From contig CM033732.1 in NCBI GenBank assembly GCA_019671005.1, positions 8,030,886-8,094,885 on the forward strand: a stretch of DNA of 64,000 bases, in the 5' to 3' direction. Each line of letters starts with the position of its first letter. Position 1 is the stretch's first letter. The stretch comes from Hibiscus mutabilis. Lineage: Eukaryota > Streptophyta > Magnoliopsida > Malvales > Malvaceae. The notes beneath the pieces were generated by a model, which ran no database searches, was not told the DNA's origin, and worked only from the letters and a program-made list of their open reading frames with translations. Shown here piece by piece: positions 44,232 through 55,304 of the stretch. A program made the translations under genes and the position numbers.

Positions 44232-45617
44232 AGAAACTCAAAATATATCATAAATAAGGGACCGTAATTAAATAAAAAACTGTACAAAAGATGGATTAAA
44301 ATAAAATTTGATACTGAAATTAAAATATTTACAAAGATCAGGGGTTAAATGCGTAATTATTATATTAAGTTAGGGTCAAAATGAAGATTGCTGAGACTTT
44401 CAGGGACCAGAAATGCGAATGTCCCTTTAAATATTGATTAAACTCAAATTTGGGATGAGATTGGAAACCTTTCGAAACTCCCAGGGACCTCGAAGCGAAT
44501 TTACCCATGCGAAAGGCTTGAAATGAAAATTATTTTAGGGCGAAGGGACTGAAACCAAGTTATCCCACTTATTTTTTTTACGCGGATCCCCCTATCTGGT
44601 TCAGGTTGCAAACCGGCTATAGCAAAAAATGACGTTATTTTTTTGCCAAACTCAGACGCCCAAAACGACGTCGTTTCGTATCATTATATATGTACTTTTT
44701 TAACCCAAATAATTTATTTTACCAGCTTCTTAAAAAAATAAGCCCTCCCATATTCTCTCAACTCTCTCATGGCTGGCCAGAGTGCAGGGCGATCGCCGGA
44801 CGCAAACCACGGTGGTCCGGCAGTAGTCCGGCGATGGAGCGCCATCGTCGGCGGCGGTCGGAGATGCAAAAAATTCTCAAAATGTAGCTTTTTAAACCCT
44901 AATCTCGTATTTAGTATTATTTTTAAAAAAAATCTTTCTCTATATGTCTAGATCTAAGTTTGTTCGAACGTTTTTATAAAAAAAAATTTAAATATATTTT
45001 TAAAAAAACAAAAAAAAGAACAAACTATGTTATATCTTTCTTTTTTGCTTTGATCGGTATTGTTGAACTAAGATGACTCGAATGATTTCTCGAACTGTTT
45101 CCTTTTTTATTTTGAACTCTTTTTTTATTTCAAAAATCCTTTCGGACCTCCCCCAAAACTATTTTTTTATTTTTTTCAAGCCTCTTTGATACATATGATT
45201 TGTAGGGGGTATTTATACTCAGAAAAAATATAAAATTTACAACTGGATGCAACTTGCTTGTTACAAATATGATTTTCTTGTTTTTTGCAGGCTTGAGCGG
45301 CTTAGGCGATGGCCGGCGGCTGGCGGCGGCTTGTGGTAACTGCAGGGCAAGTGGGGAGTGGTGCGGCGGCTAGTGTGCATTTAGGGCTAGGGTTTAGTTT
45401 AGGTTAATTAGGGTTAGAGGTATTTTGGGTATATTAGGGTATTTGTAAATTAGGGTTATTTAATTTGTCTGTTGGTTTTTTGGTTTTATTTTAGTGGGCC
45501 GGTTTTGGGTAATGTGGTGAATTGTAATGGGTATTAAATTTTGGGTTATAATAAAGGGTTGGGTTTACTGGATTTGGGCTCAGTTGGGTCTGGCTCGGAC
45601 CAAAATTGGTTACAACA
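43264..45617 (-). repeat. 3' LTR of the Ogre/Tat-like element
   Basis: 2354 bp from TGTAGTGACC to GGTTACAACA. Matches the incomplete copy at 63399-64000 over its whole visible length. Contains two copies, about 223 bp apart, of a GGAGATGACACCCGGATGG block (43586, 43811), a (TA)n tract at 44190-44224 and a GC-rich stretch near 44770-44870. The polypurine tract (GAGCAAAGAAGGGCAGC on the minus strand) adjoins at 45618-45634. Confidence 0.85.
44190..44224. repeat. (AT)n microsatellite
   Basis: About 17 AT units inside the 3' LTR. Confidence 0.9.
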
Positions 45618-46030
45618 GCTGCCCTTCTTTGCTCATTGATGTGTAACAGGGATAACGCAAAGACAAAATAGTGACCATTTTGGTCCGGGTAGGTTAAGGG
45701 CTCTTCTCTGACACCGCTCACTCTCTTGATTTTTAGTTGATCTGCATCGACCACTCTTGGAGGCAAAATCTTCAAACTGAAGTACTCTGAGGAGACAAAA
45801 TCTTGGAGTTAGGGAGTTCGAGGTCATAAGCTCTTCCTCCGTCTGAAGTCTTGGAGACATCATCAGGTTGGAAATCTTTCCCATATAGAACTTTTTCACC
45901 TTCGACTCTTGAAGTTGCAAGTTCTTCCTATAGAATCTTCTGGGGATGGAATCTTCGAGTTGTAAGCCTTTATAGTGGCAAGGGTATTTTTTTCTTCGTA
46001 GGAGGCTGGAGATTGGAGGATTTAACGATC
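45618..46030 (-). other. 3' non-coding region next to the Ogre/Tat LTR
   Basis: Polypurine tract next to the LTR, then a C/T-rich stretch with CTTGGAG/CTTCGAG-type short repeats. No conserved domain in any frame. Confidence 0.5.
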
Positions 46031-46770
46031 ATACCCCAATTTCTGATCATCATAGGTATGAGATGATATCTTGCTGCCGAAAGATTTTCACTATTTCCCA
46101 AAATCCTGAGGACTAGAAAATTGCAAGATCATGCCCCGATTTTTATCGTCATAAGCATGAAAGGGTATCTCGCTACAAGACTACCTGAAGATTTTTGCTG
46201 CTTCCATGAAAAATGAAGACTGGAAAATTTAAAGATTATACCCCGATTTCTGATCGTCATAGGCATGAAATGGTATCTTGTTACAAGATGACTAGGAGAT
46301 TTCTGCTACTTCCTTGAAAGCTAAAGTTTGCAAAATCTCTAGATGGTGCCCAGTTTCTGACCGTCATAGGCACAAAAGAATAACTCGCTTTGAGACTGCT
46401 ACATGATTTTCACTGCTTCCATAAAGCTAAAGACTGGAAAATTTTAAGAACATGCCTCGATTTCTGATCTTCATAAGCATGAAAATAACATATCACCGTG
46501 AGACTACTGGAAAATTGAAAGCATACCCTGGGTTCTGACCGTCTTGACATCAAAGTGTATCTTGCTTTGAGACTACCACATGATTTTCACTCTTCCATGA
46601 AAGCCAAAGACTGGAAAATATTTAGATCATACCCCGATTTCTGATCGACATAGGCATGAAAGGGTATCTCGTCACAAGATTGTCGGAAAGTTTTTACTGC
46701 TTTCATGAAATATGAATACTGAAAAACCTTAAAGGATGCCCCGGTTTCTGACTGTCATAGGCATCAAATC
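46031..46770. repeat. ~105 bp tandem array in the Ogre/Tat 3' region, 8 units
   Basis: Units begin around ATACCCCGATTTCTGATCGT at about 46034, 46135, 46241, 46349, 46454, 46526, 46632 and 46739. Each continues CATAGGCATGAAAGGGTATC, TCGCTACAAGACTACC, TTTTCACTGCTTCCATGAAA and GACTGGAAAATTT. One unit is shortened to about 72 bp. Confidence 0.9.
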
Positions 46771-47983
46771 ACAAACGTTTGAGTACACAAAATTCTTGAA
46801 TCTTTGTTGAGAGTTGCTTCTTCCGCTGCGAAGCATAAAAATATCTGATCTTCTTCTAATTCTTGAGCATCTGTCAAGAAAACAAACAAGAAACTTGAAT
46901 AATGCGAGTTAGCATGCTCCTAATCTTAGGGATGCCTATCTATATAATGAATGATATAGAACATTTTCATTTTTTTAAACTCTTGGTCCTTGAAAGGGCA
47001 TCTTCAGATTTCTTCTTCATTTTACTCTTTTGTTGCATGCTTTTCAATCCTCTTCTTATCAGTTGGGTATTTATCTTAAATATGCCCCACAACACGCTTT
47101 TAATCTAGAGTCATTTATCATTTCTGCGAGCATTCTGCTTTAGTCCATGTACTATAGTAAGGACCTATAACATTCTTTTGCTCATTATTGCCCCATTCGA
47201 CCCTGTGTTCAACTATTTTCTTGTCATGCACTCTTATTACTCCTTCGGTACTTCTCCTTATTCAATCTTGGGCACAATTGATTCGTCGACACTGACCCAT
47301 CACATAGAGTCTTCTTCTATTTTCAACCTTCTGACGAGTGAATGCCTCAGATTTGTAAACTTTCTTTGTGTTTGAATATATTATTTCCTTCAATGGTTCA
47401 TTCTTCATTTCTCTAAATAGGAGAAACTTGCTTTAAATATCCAAATCGTCTGGCATATGTACTTTTATCATCACTCTCTCTGTAATTATTGACGGGTTAT
47501 TCCTCTGTGTTAGGCTGATCATTTGTATCCACAACCTTGTATCTTGAAGCTTACTCCTGAAGTAATACAAGGAAATCTTTCTACTTAAAATGTCAATTTT
47601 GTTGATTGTCATTCCAACGAAGGGTGTTCTTTGGGTTAGCATATAAGACCTTAAAACCAAAATTAAAATATATAAAAAAACTAGAATAGGAGCTCTGAAT
47701 ATCAAGTGCAAAAGCGTCCCAGATTTAACCTCTCAGTGATCATTCCAAGCATAGCTTATGTCTGTGAAGACTCTGAATATTATGGCAATTCGAAGTTGTA
47801 AAATTCCCTTAAATGACTCGGTTCATCCCCATGATTATCGCGTTACTACAGAAGACTACTCCTTCTCAATTCTCACTTTTGCTCTATCCAAGAAAATGGA
47901 CTTGTTTAACTATTAGAGTGCAAAAGTATCATTCTAAGAATATAATTATAGGTGCATGTGTGTGCTTCTTGTATTTTTTTATG
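46771..47983. other. Ogre/Tat 3' non-coding region
   Basis: No protease, RT, RNase H or integrase motif in any frame. Short open frames have no recognisable domains. Confidence 0.5.
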
Positions 47984-48073
47984 AACACGCCTATTACCAG
48001 GCTTTGAACATGCCTATTGCCAGGCTTAAACACGCCTATACCAGGCTTTAATTATGCCTATTACCAGGCTTTC
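47984..48073. repeat. ~23 bp minisatellite of small hairpins
   Basis: Four units of AACACGCCTATTACCAGGCTTTG-type sequence. Each contains GCCTATTACCAGGC, able to form a 4 bp stem with a short loop. Confidence 0.85.
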
Positions 48074-48650
48074 GAGCAAATGAGTGGTTTTTTCTTTTAA
48101 TATTTTATTATTATTTCCTTATATTTTGATCCATTAGTGCATAGAAGACTACGCTTAGAATTTCAATTTCAAGCAACTCCGCATGGTTAACTTTGGAGCT
48201 TTTTCATCATCGAACTTCATCAAAGGAGTAGTAATCTTGCTTTGCTGACCAGAGTCTATTAGGAGAGAAATTACACCTTATCGTTATCACAATATTCAAT
48301 TGATCTCAATGTCGCATTTTGCAATTGATATCTAGGAACCTACAAAGGCAAGAATAGATATACTTGTACATGTTTTCAATGCCATTGTATGTTAAGCAAA
48401 ATACATTTTTCATTGGAATAAAAATTACCAAACATGACATATGCCCTTTACAAAAAGATCTTTGCTACACTCGGGCCAAGGATAGCAAAGTTGATTCGAT
48501 GCATTATTTCAAAAGGAAATCCTAGCTGTAGAGATATCCTAGCAAGCCGTAGTCAAAACATGGATAAGACAAAAATCAGAATTTCAGTCTGTCATGAGCA
48601 GTAATTTATTTACTTTTATCCCATCAATACTTCAACTATGCTTGCTCCCT

Positions 48651-50535
48651 TTACTTCTGCCTCCACTGTTTTACCATATCGCGCTTCAGTTTCCCCTCAT
48701 AAGTCAACTTCACTATTTTCTGCTTCAAAATCCAGCATCTGTTGGTATAGTGCCCTGATGCCCCTATATGGAAATCAGAAGTACTATTTGGATCGTAAAA
48801 AAAAGATGGATCTAATGTATCCTCTATTGGCATGGGAATGAGGTATTTTCTTTGTATCAAATAGGGGAGTAAAACCGAAATGGGTATATTAAAAACCCTA
48901 AGAGGTTTCTTTCTTTTTATCCTTGGATATTATCCTTTGGCCAACGTGATCTGGAACCTTCCTCTTTCGATTGTACCTTATTTCTTTTTTCCTTTAACAT
49001 CTTGATGGCCACCGATTCTGATCGGATCATTGGCATGCGAGCTGAATAGATGTAAAGATTCAGATCTGGGGATATACTCTGAGAGACCTGGTTTTGATTC
49101 TCATTTGTTACCAAAGATTTTGACTCTCTGGCGTATGTTGATCATTTGAACTTAGGTATTCCATCTTCAAAAGCGAGTATGCCTTCCTTAAGAAGTTCAT
49201 AGATCTTGCCTTTGAGAAACTCACAATCTTCCGTAGCATGACTAAAGTCACCATGATGATATTCACATGAAACCCTGACACCATGCATATCAGGATTAAA
49301 ATAAGAGTGTCGTCTTGTGGGAAGTAGCCTTAAGAGTTTGTTTTGAACTAACAAGGGTAATAGATCAGAATATGACATCGGGATTAACGTAGTTATCCTC
49401 TTGCTACTCTTTTTGGCGTCCTCATCATGCATTTCGACATTTCTTACTCCTTTTTCCCAAAATTTACCCATATGGAAAACATCCTTGTTTTCATGTGTCA
49501 TTACTTGTTTGGGTTCTTCTATAACTGCTCTGAATTTCTCAAATGGCTCCAGAACAACATGCTCTATAGAAGAATTGTAATCTTGACAATTGCTTATATT
49601 TCCAGTTTCCTCCGGCACATGCAGGTCTGCTTCATTTATCTTGTTCTTTTGCATGACCTAATCTTCCCCTGATTTTACAGTGTTGATCGTGTTTGAAAAA
49701 TTAATTTTTAGATCTTGATTTGCAGGCTCAAACTCCAATACCCCTGAATCTAAAAGACGTTGCACCTTTCATTTGAAACTGTTACAATTTTCAATGGAAT
49801 AGCCTTGATTACCGGCATGGAAGTTGCAACGATCATTCTCCTTAAACCATCTCGGATATGGAGGCAACCAGGGCCTATCAAAACCAGTATTGACTACTCG
49901 GGCTTCTAGCAACTTTGAAAACAACTCATGGTAGGTAAGATGGATAAAGCTGTATCGAGGGTTCTTCGGTTTTTGCCCTTTGTTTTGAGAACTAGAAGCA
50001 AAGTTAGCCGACAACTGAAGAGGCTCTGAAATAGTAGACACCAAATTTTGATTTTGGGTTAGAGGAGGCACTAATTCAGTCATTGGGGTAGCTAACATCC
50101 TTGCCTCATTGTTGTTTTCTGAATCTTCTCTGTTCTGCAATTTTATCTCATCTGAATCTTTCTTCTTTGGCTGGATAGGATTTTCATGACAGAATCGTGA
50201 ATTTTGTTCAACATAAAATCAGTGGGGCATTCCGAGACTGTGCGAGCTACCTTAAACTGGTTTATAACAGTTTATTCTTTTTCAGGTATAATTCATTCTT
50301 CCGTGAAGTAAAAACCCCAATTCTCATTGGCATTTTCAATTTCCATCTCTGTTGAATGATTTTCTACCAAACTTTTTCTTTTGATTGTAGTAGTCATCAT
50401 ACTCTTCAGCTCATTCACTTTCGCTCTAAATTCTTCTTAAGATTCTTTTATATGTGTCATCATTTCTCTCTGGATCTCAGTCAGATGTCCCTGAAGTTCC
50501 TCAAGCTTCTCTACTCTAGCCACTAAGTTGTTCAT
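48651..50535 (-). pseudogene. Ogre/Tat-like gag remnant with repeated zinc-knuckle-like motifs
   Basis: The minus-strand frame starts MNNLVARVEKLEELQGHL at 50535 with coiled-coil character. Further pieces are at 49769-50140 (SFIHLTYHELFSKLLEARVV, CNFHAGNQGYSIENCNSFK), 49142-49654 (CEYHHGDFSHATEDCEFLK) and 48651-48860 (FHIGASGHYTNRCWILK). Three variants of a C..H.G..(G/S)H....C zinc-knuckle-like motif are thus spread along it. There are several stops, including TAA after HIKES and a TGA after YFTEE. In an intact relative this protein would form the retroelement capsid. The family is recognised from the YHELFxKLLEA and GHSIENC signatures. Confidence 0.7.
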
Positions 50536-50850
50536 GATTTTGAAGTTGTACTGGTGAAATTATTTTCTTGTCTTTTCTGCTACCTCACTCCGAGAGGAAT
50601 ATCTTCTCTCAATTAGCAATGTGTTCAATGCAATGAATGTATTAATTTATAAAATGGAAGGCGTAAACAATACTAAACAAAAATCAACGATACTGTTATA
50701 CAAGAACGAATGCACATATAGATGTTGATTCGCAAGTAGTCCTTAGAAAGACTTTCATTAGATGAAGAAGTCTGATTGCAAAAAGCAAAGATAACGCATT
50801 TGCAGATAGCTTCTATCTTCTATCCTTAAGACTTTGACTTCTTGAGGTTG

Positions 50851-50855
50851 TGCAT
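50851..50855. repeat. TSD TGCAT, left of the Athila element
   Basis: Identical to 62628-62632. Confidence 0.92.
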
Positions 50856-52419
50856 TGTTGCGCGTAATAAGTGCTACGCAAATGTGCAAGTATACACGTC
50901 GCAAGTTATAGTATAAAAGATATCGTCTCCACAGGGATTGGTGCCACTTCAAGGATCTAGTCTCTTGCACTGTAAAAAGTAAAAACACAAGTAAAGGATT
51001 ATAGGAGTTTAACTAATAACTAATCTAGAAAGCAATAAAGTAAAAGAAAAGATGAATTCAAATGAGAGAGAGATAGGCCAGGTTATCGTGAGTTGAGGTG
51101 TGATAGCCAATTGGATTGTCTTGGTAAAAGAGTGCATGGGCAACTCAGTTGTCGTGGCAACTTGCACAACGGGGTTGCCTTGGCAACTAATCGATGGTTG
51201 CCTGGGCAACTAGTTGGGCAACTACTTGGGCGTCTGCGCAGCAACCTTCAAGGTTCGGCAGAGCGTTCTTCAATGGTTTCTTCTTATCCCTAAGTCGAAA
51301 CTCTAGCTACTTGTGCATGCCTTGATAATACATCCCTGCGTGAATCAAGGGTGAACAACAACCAATCTTGCGCTCCTCTTAGCCGTTGAAATCCTTAACT
51401 TATTCCTAAGCCGGATTAATCTTCACCATCAATAGATTGAATAAAGATCATATTCATTCGTTTCTTGAATCTAACTCTCCCGATATTAGATAAATAGATG
51501 AAATCACGAGATCCTCTCCCAATTCACTCGCAAACAAGAATAAGAACCAAGAATGAATAAACCTTGAAATACAAAAGTGCAAACTCTTATTACCTAAACA
51601 AAAACCAATAGTTTCTTACAACCACAAAACACAATAACCATAGCCAAGTAGATTTAGTTCACAACCACAAAACACAATAACCAAAGAAACACAAGATAAA
51701 CAATCCCTAGCATGAACCCAATCGAACAAGGAAGAAAAGATGAAGCTTGTCGAAAATCCCTTGCCCTAGATGCTTGTCAAAAATTCCCCTTGCTTTCTCC
51801 CTTGGACTTGTCAAAATTTGCCCTAATGCTCTCTCTCCAAGTTGTCGAAATCTCCTTGCTATTTATAGGGCTAGGCCAAAGTCCTTTTTTGAGGAGGAGT
51901 TTGAGTTGGAATTAAATTATCTTTAAAGAATATAATTCTTTATTATAATTTTATTCCTATTATAACTTCTCCTATCTTCTTGGAATTTAATTCTTCTTTA
52001 ATCTCTGCATGGCAATCAAATTCCTTTGGGCTTGGGCCTTGCTTCATGTCATCTTGGGCTTGTATAGTCATTAATTTCGACATCCCTATTGCACTTTCTC
52101 TTTGTCGACAATTGCCATGGCAACTGGCTCGGCGTCTCCTTCATGCATTACCCTGGCAACTAGCTCGACATATCCTTCATGCATTGCCCTGACAACTAGC
52201 TCGGCATTGCTTTGGCAAGTGATCCTGCACATACACACACAAAGCACACCAAAGCAACATCTTTTCCACAAAAACTACCAAGTTATGTAATCAAGTGCAA
52301 CGATTGAAGGAAACATGGATTAATGCATGTATGGCTAACTATGCAACTAATATGAGCCTAAGTCTAACAATAATATGAGTAAAAAGGGTAAGAAAAATAG
52401 TACTTTTGAACACTTATCA
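50856..52419 (-). repeat. Athila 3' LTR
   Basis: 1564 bp, TGTTGCGCGTAATAAG to TTTGAACACTTATCA. It carries a ~23 bp local duplication (CACAACCACAAAACACAATA repeated around 51625-51685) that is absent from the 5' LTR. Rich in TTGCC..GGCAA words at 51140-51225 and 52105-52220. Confidence 0.93.
52105..52225. repeat. Tandem 36/23 bp units in the Athila LTR
   Basis: Two 36 bp units (ATTGCCATGGCAACTGGCTC.., ending TTCATGC) and two shortened units follow in tandem. The matching block in the other LTR is 62313-62433. Confidence 0.75.
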
Positions 52420-52434
52420 CACCCCCAAACTCGA
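52420..52434 (-). promoter_or_regulatory. Athila polypurine tract
   Basis: On the minus strand, CGAGTTTGGGGGTG directly precedes the 3' LTR and would prime plus-strand DNA synthesis. Confidence 0.75.
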
Positions 52435-52701
52435 ACTATTGCTTGTCCTCAAGCAATGCAAACTCATAATTACCTGCCAAGACTTCAATTTTCACAAACT
52501 TAGCTTTGAAATTGATTTCAATTCTCTGAACCGGGGCACAGTATGATTGGCTTTTTATTTTTCGGAAAACTTAGGAGTTACTCGGAATCAAACTATAATG
52601 CTTGTGAGTGTGTGCGGAGTTGTGTGCAAGTTGATTTCTCGGATTGTATGCAAACAAGAGGTTTTCAAATTACTTCATTTGGTTCTTTTTAACATGTTTT
52701 A

Positions 52702-52891
52702 ACTAGAGCCAGTGTTGGGCACCTCTAGTGTTTTGCTTTTAGTTTTATTAAGTTAATTTATTCGACTAGAGCCGGTTTCGGGCACCTCTAGTTAGAATTT
52801 TTTTAACACATACTAGAGCTAGTTTCGGGCACATCTAGTGATCAATCAATTTTTTTAGCACATGCTAGAGCCAATTTCGGGCACCTCTAGC
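52702..52891. repeat. Four hairpin units in the Athila 3' UTR
   Basis: Units at 52702-52730, 52765-52792, 52812-52840 and 52864-52891 each read roughly CTAGAGCC, then a variable segment with TTTCGGGCAC, then CTCTAG, so the outer hexamers are complementary. Confidence 0.82.
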
Positions 52892-53197
52892 ATTCATCCA
52901 ATTTTTATTCTAATCCCCCAATTTGTTAATTATCAACCTAAGTTCACTAGAATTCCTTAAATCAATCAAACCACAACAGTGTTTCTTCAAATTTAGCATC
53001 ATAGTAAAATTCTAAGTTTTTCCATGGTTATCCTAGAATAAAAATTCTATCAATTAAGTGCATTGGCAAAGTCATCATCGGATATTCATCAAATCTAAGC
53101 AATTCTTGTTCCAATTAAAGGCATGGCAAGCAATTTATGTATCCTAAATGTAATACTTACGTGAATGTAACTAAACATGGTAACTACTAATAACAAT

Positions 53198-53214
53198 CCT
53201 CCCCCAAACTCGAG
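53198..53214 (-). promoter_or_regulatory. Second polypurine-tract-like site in the Athila 3' UTR
   Basis: CTCGAGTTTGGGGGAGG on the minus strand, 780 bp upstream of the main tract. It is followed on the + strand by the same ATTG..TGTCCTCAA..GCA context, so the module is duplicated. Confidence 0.6.
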
Positions 53215-53288
53215 TGAGGCATTGTCCTCAATGCATGCATAAAATAATGAGAAATAATAAAAATAAAAAATAAAATACATACGAGGAC

Positions 53289-54752
53289 TTACTCCGAGAG
53301 TTCGTCATCGTTGATGATTAGTTTCCTTCTAGTCGTTGTCTTGATTATCTTGCTTGAACGCGATGGTTGTTTTCTTGTTGCCGGTGGTAGAATCGATCCT
53401 CGTAAGAGGTTGTCCTCATCGTCCTCTTCATCAATGTCAATGGCTTTTCGCTTGGAGGATTCAATTGGTGCGGTCTTTATTGGTTCAATGGAGGACTCGT
53501 CCGAATCTGAAAAATCAGAAAATGATTCCGTAGGAGTTGATTTGGGCATAGGTGCTTTACCTTTGGCTTTTGCAGTGGTTGTTTGGATGTCTTTAGCTTT
53601 GGTTGCCGTGCCATCTTCAGGGTTGGTTGCCGTGGCGTCAGCTTCCTTGGTTGCCGTGGCGAGGATCTCGGCGGGAAAGATTGGGAACGGCACGCGATTG
53701 TCCGGGTACTTTTCTAGGATGACTTGGGTGATGACATTGTTGTGCTCCTTCATGTACCGCATGAACATTAGTTACCGATCTTCAATTTGCCTTAGGCGGC
53801 TTGCCAATGGGTGCAAAAGTGCTTCAAAGTTTCCCGGGGTTGGTGGCCGAGTTGCCCTGGCGTTAGGTGCTTGGGTATTAGGGATTGCCGCGGCGGCAGG
53901 AGTTGCCGTGACCATTGGAGGCCTTGAAGAATCTCCCGGTGCCTCTCCCATTAGCTTTCAGATTAGTGTTTGATTCCAACCAGACTTGGGTAGGGCCTTT
54001 TCATCGGTGGACTCACTCGGGACATGCATCTCCTTGCATAGGTTAGAAATTAAGCAAGGGAAGAAAAGAGAACCTTTATCTTTTGAGCTGCATACAAAAA
54101 TCTCATCACAAATAATTTTTCCAATGTTAATGATGCGATTATGCAAAATAGAATGTATGAGCAAAAGACGTGGTATATCAACGGTAGTATTGTGTGTGGA
54201 GGGCATTAAAGAAGTTTTAACAAACTTATTCCATAGTTTTGCCTCGGGTTTAAGCCGAAGGCGATTTACCGTGCCCTTGTATTTACCATCGTTCCAATGA
54301 GTTCCCAGTTGAGTGAGCTCTTGAAGCACCTTGTCGAGTTGCTTGGGGTTGATTTGGTCAACGAAGGCTTGATGCTCGTCCTTCTCAATGTAAAGTCCGT
54401 AAAAGGTGTTGATGCTTTCGGGACTTATAAGTATGGCATTGTCACGAACAAAAACATAAGGATTATCCGGGTTAGGTGAGTGAGCATAGAATTCTCTTAC
54501 CCATGAGATGTTACCCGGTTCCGGTTGATGGCAAAAGATTTGCCACTTTTGATGTGCAATCCTCTTGAAGATGAATGGTTCAAGGCCGAAATCTTGATGA
54601 GAGTTGGAGTATTCAATGCCTTGTTCTTCATGAATCTTCCGGCTTTCAAACTTGGATTGAAATCTTTCTTGAACCACCGGTGTAGCAAACTTCTTGTATC
54701 TTGGTTCTTTGGAGGAACTTGGATGAACTAAAAGTTTAATCTTGGATGCCAT
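53289..54752 (-). pseudogene. Envelope-position frame with putative plant transposon protein domain
   Basis: Placed between integrase and the 3' LTR, where Athila elements carry their env-like gene. One frame of 488 codons (including the stop) starts MASKIKLLVHPSSSKEPRYK. Its conserved half contains WVREFYAH, VFVRDNAILISPESINTFYGL, LTQLGTHW, LWNKFVKTSLMPSTHN, ILHNRIINIGKIICDEIF and LFFPCLISNLC, the pattern I associate with the plant family annotated as putative plant transposon protein domain. The C-terminal half is low complexity: Ala/Thr/Pro-rich, then acidic (DIDEEDDEDN), then basic (KIIKTTTRRK). Stops at about 53958-53960 (TGA) and 53775-53777 (TAA) are consistent with C-to-T changes. No signal peptide or membrane anchor is evident, so an envelope function is not supported. 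Confidence 0.72.
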
Positions 54753-55304
54753 GTATGATCTTGGTTGTGAGTAAAAACAAAGAAAAGAAAAGAAAAGAAA
54801 CTAAAAAGTTGCAAGATATAAAGTAGGAATAGGTTAAGGGTGATGGGTTTTATAGAAAAGATAAGTGGGTGGGATTAGGGGAAAACGAAAAAAGGGTTAG
54901 GGTTTGGTAGAAGTTGTCGACAAGGGGGTTTTGGTTAGGATGAATTGGAGGCTTTATATAAGCCTTAGATTCAGCCTATTAGTTTCCTTGTTGAAGATGT
55001 TTTCCTACTTGGTTTAGAATTCCTTCTTTATCTTGAACTTATTTTCCTACAATTCAAAGACAAATCAAATAAGGATTAAAATTAAAGATAAACTAATAAT
55101 GAAAATAAATAAAGATGTGTAATAGGATTCTTAAACTTGAATAAAAAAAAATTATCCTAAAACTACTAATAATCGGAAAAATAATAAAATAATAAAATAA
55201 TCGAAAAAATAATAATTAAATAATTAAATAATCAAAAAATAAAAATAAAAATAAATAAAAATAAAAATAAAATAAAAATAAAAATATCAAAAGGGAGAGC
55301 ATGC

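Noticed and set aside
44769..44951. GC-rich open frame in the 3' LTR of the Ogre/Tat element
   Set aside because: Inside an LTR with no homologous domain; the base composition alone does not support a gene.
47433..47711. 92-codon minus-strand frame in the Ogre/Tat 3' region
   Set aside because: Examined as a possible pol remnant, but no RT, RNase H, protease or integrase motif could be found.
53311..53973. 220-codon + strand frame opposite the env-position gene
   Set aside because: It is the antisense of a low-complexity Ala/Thr/acidic region; no start context or domain, and the minus strand has clear homology.
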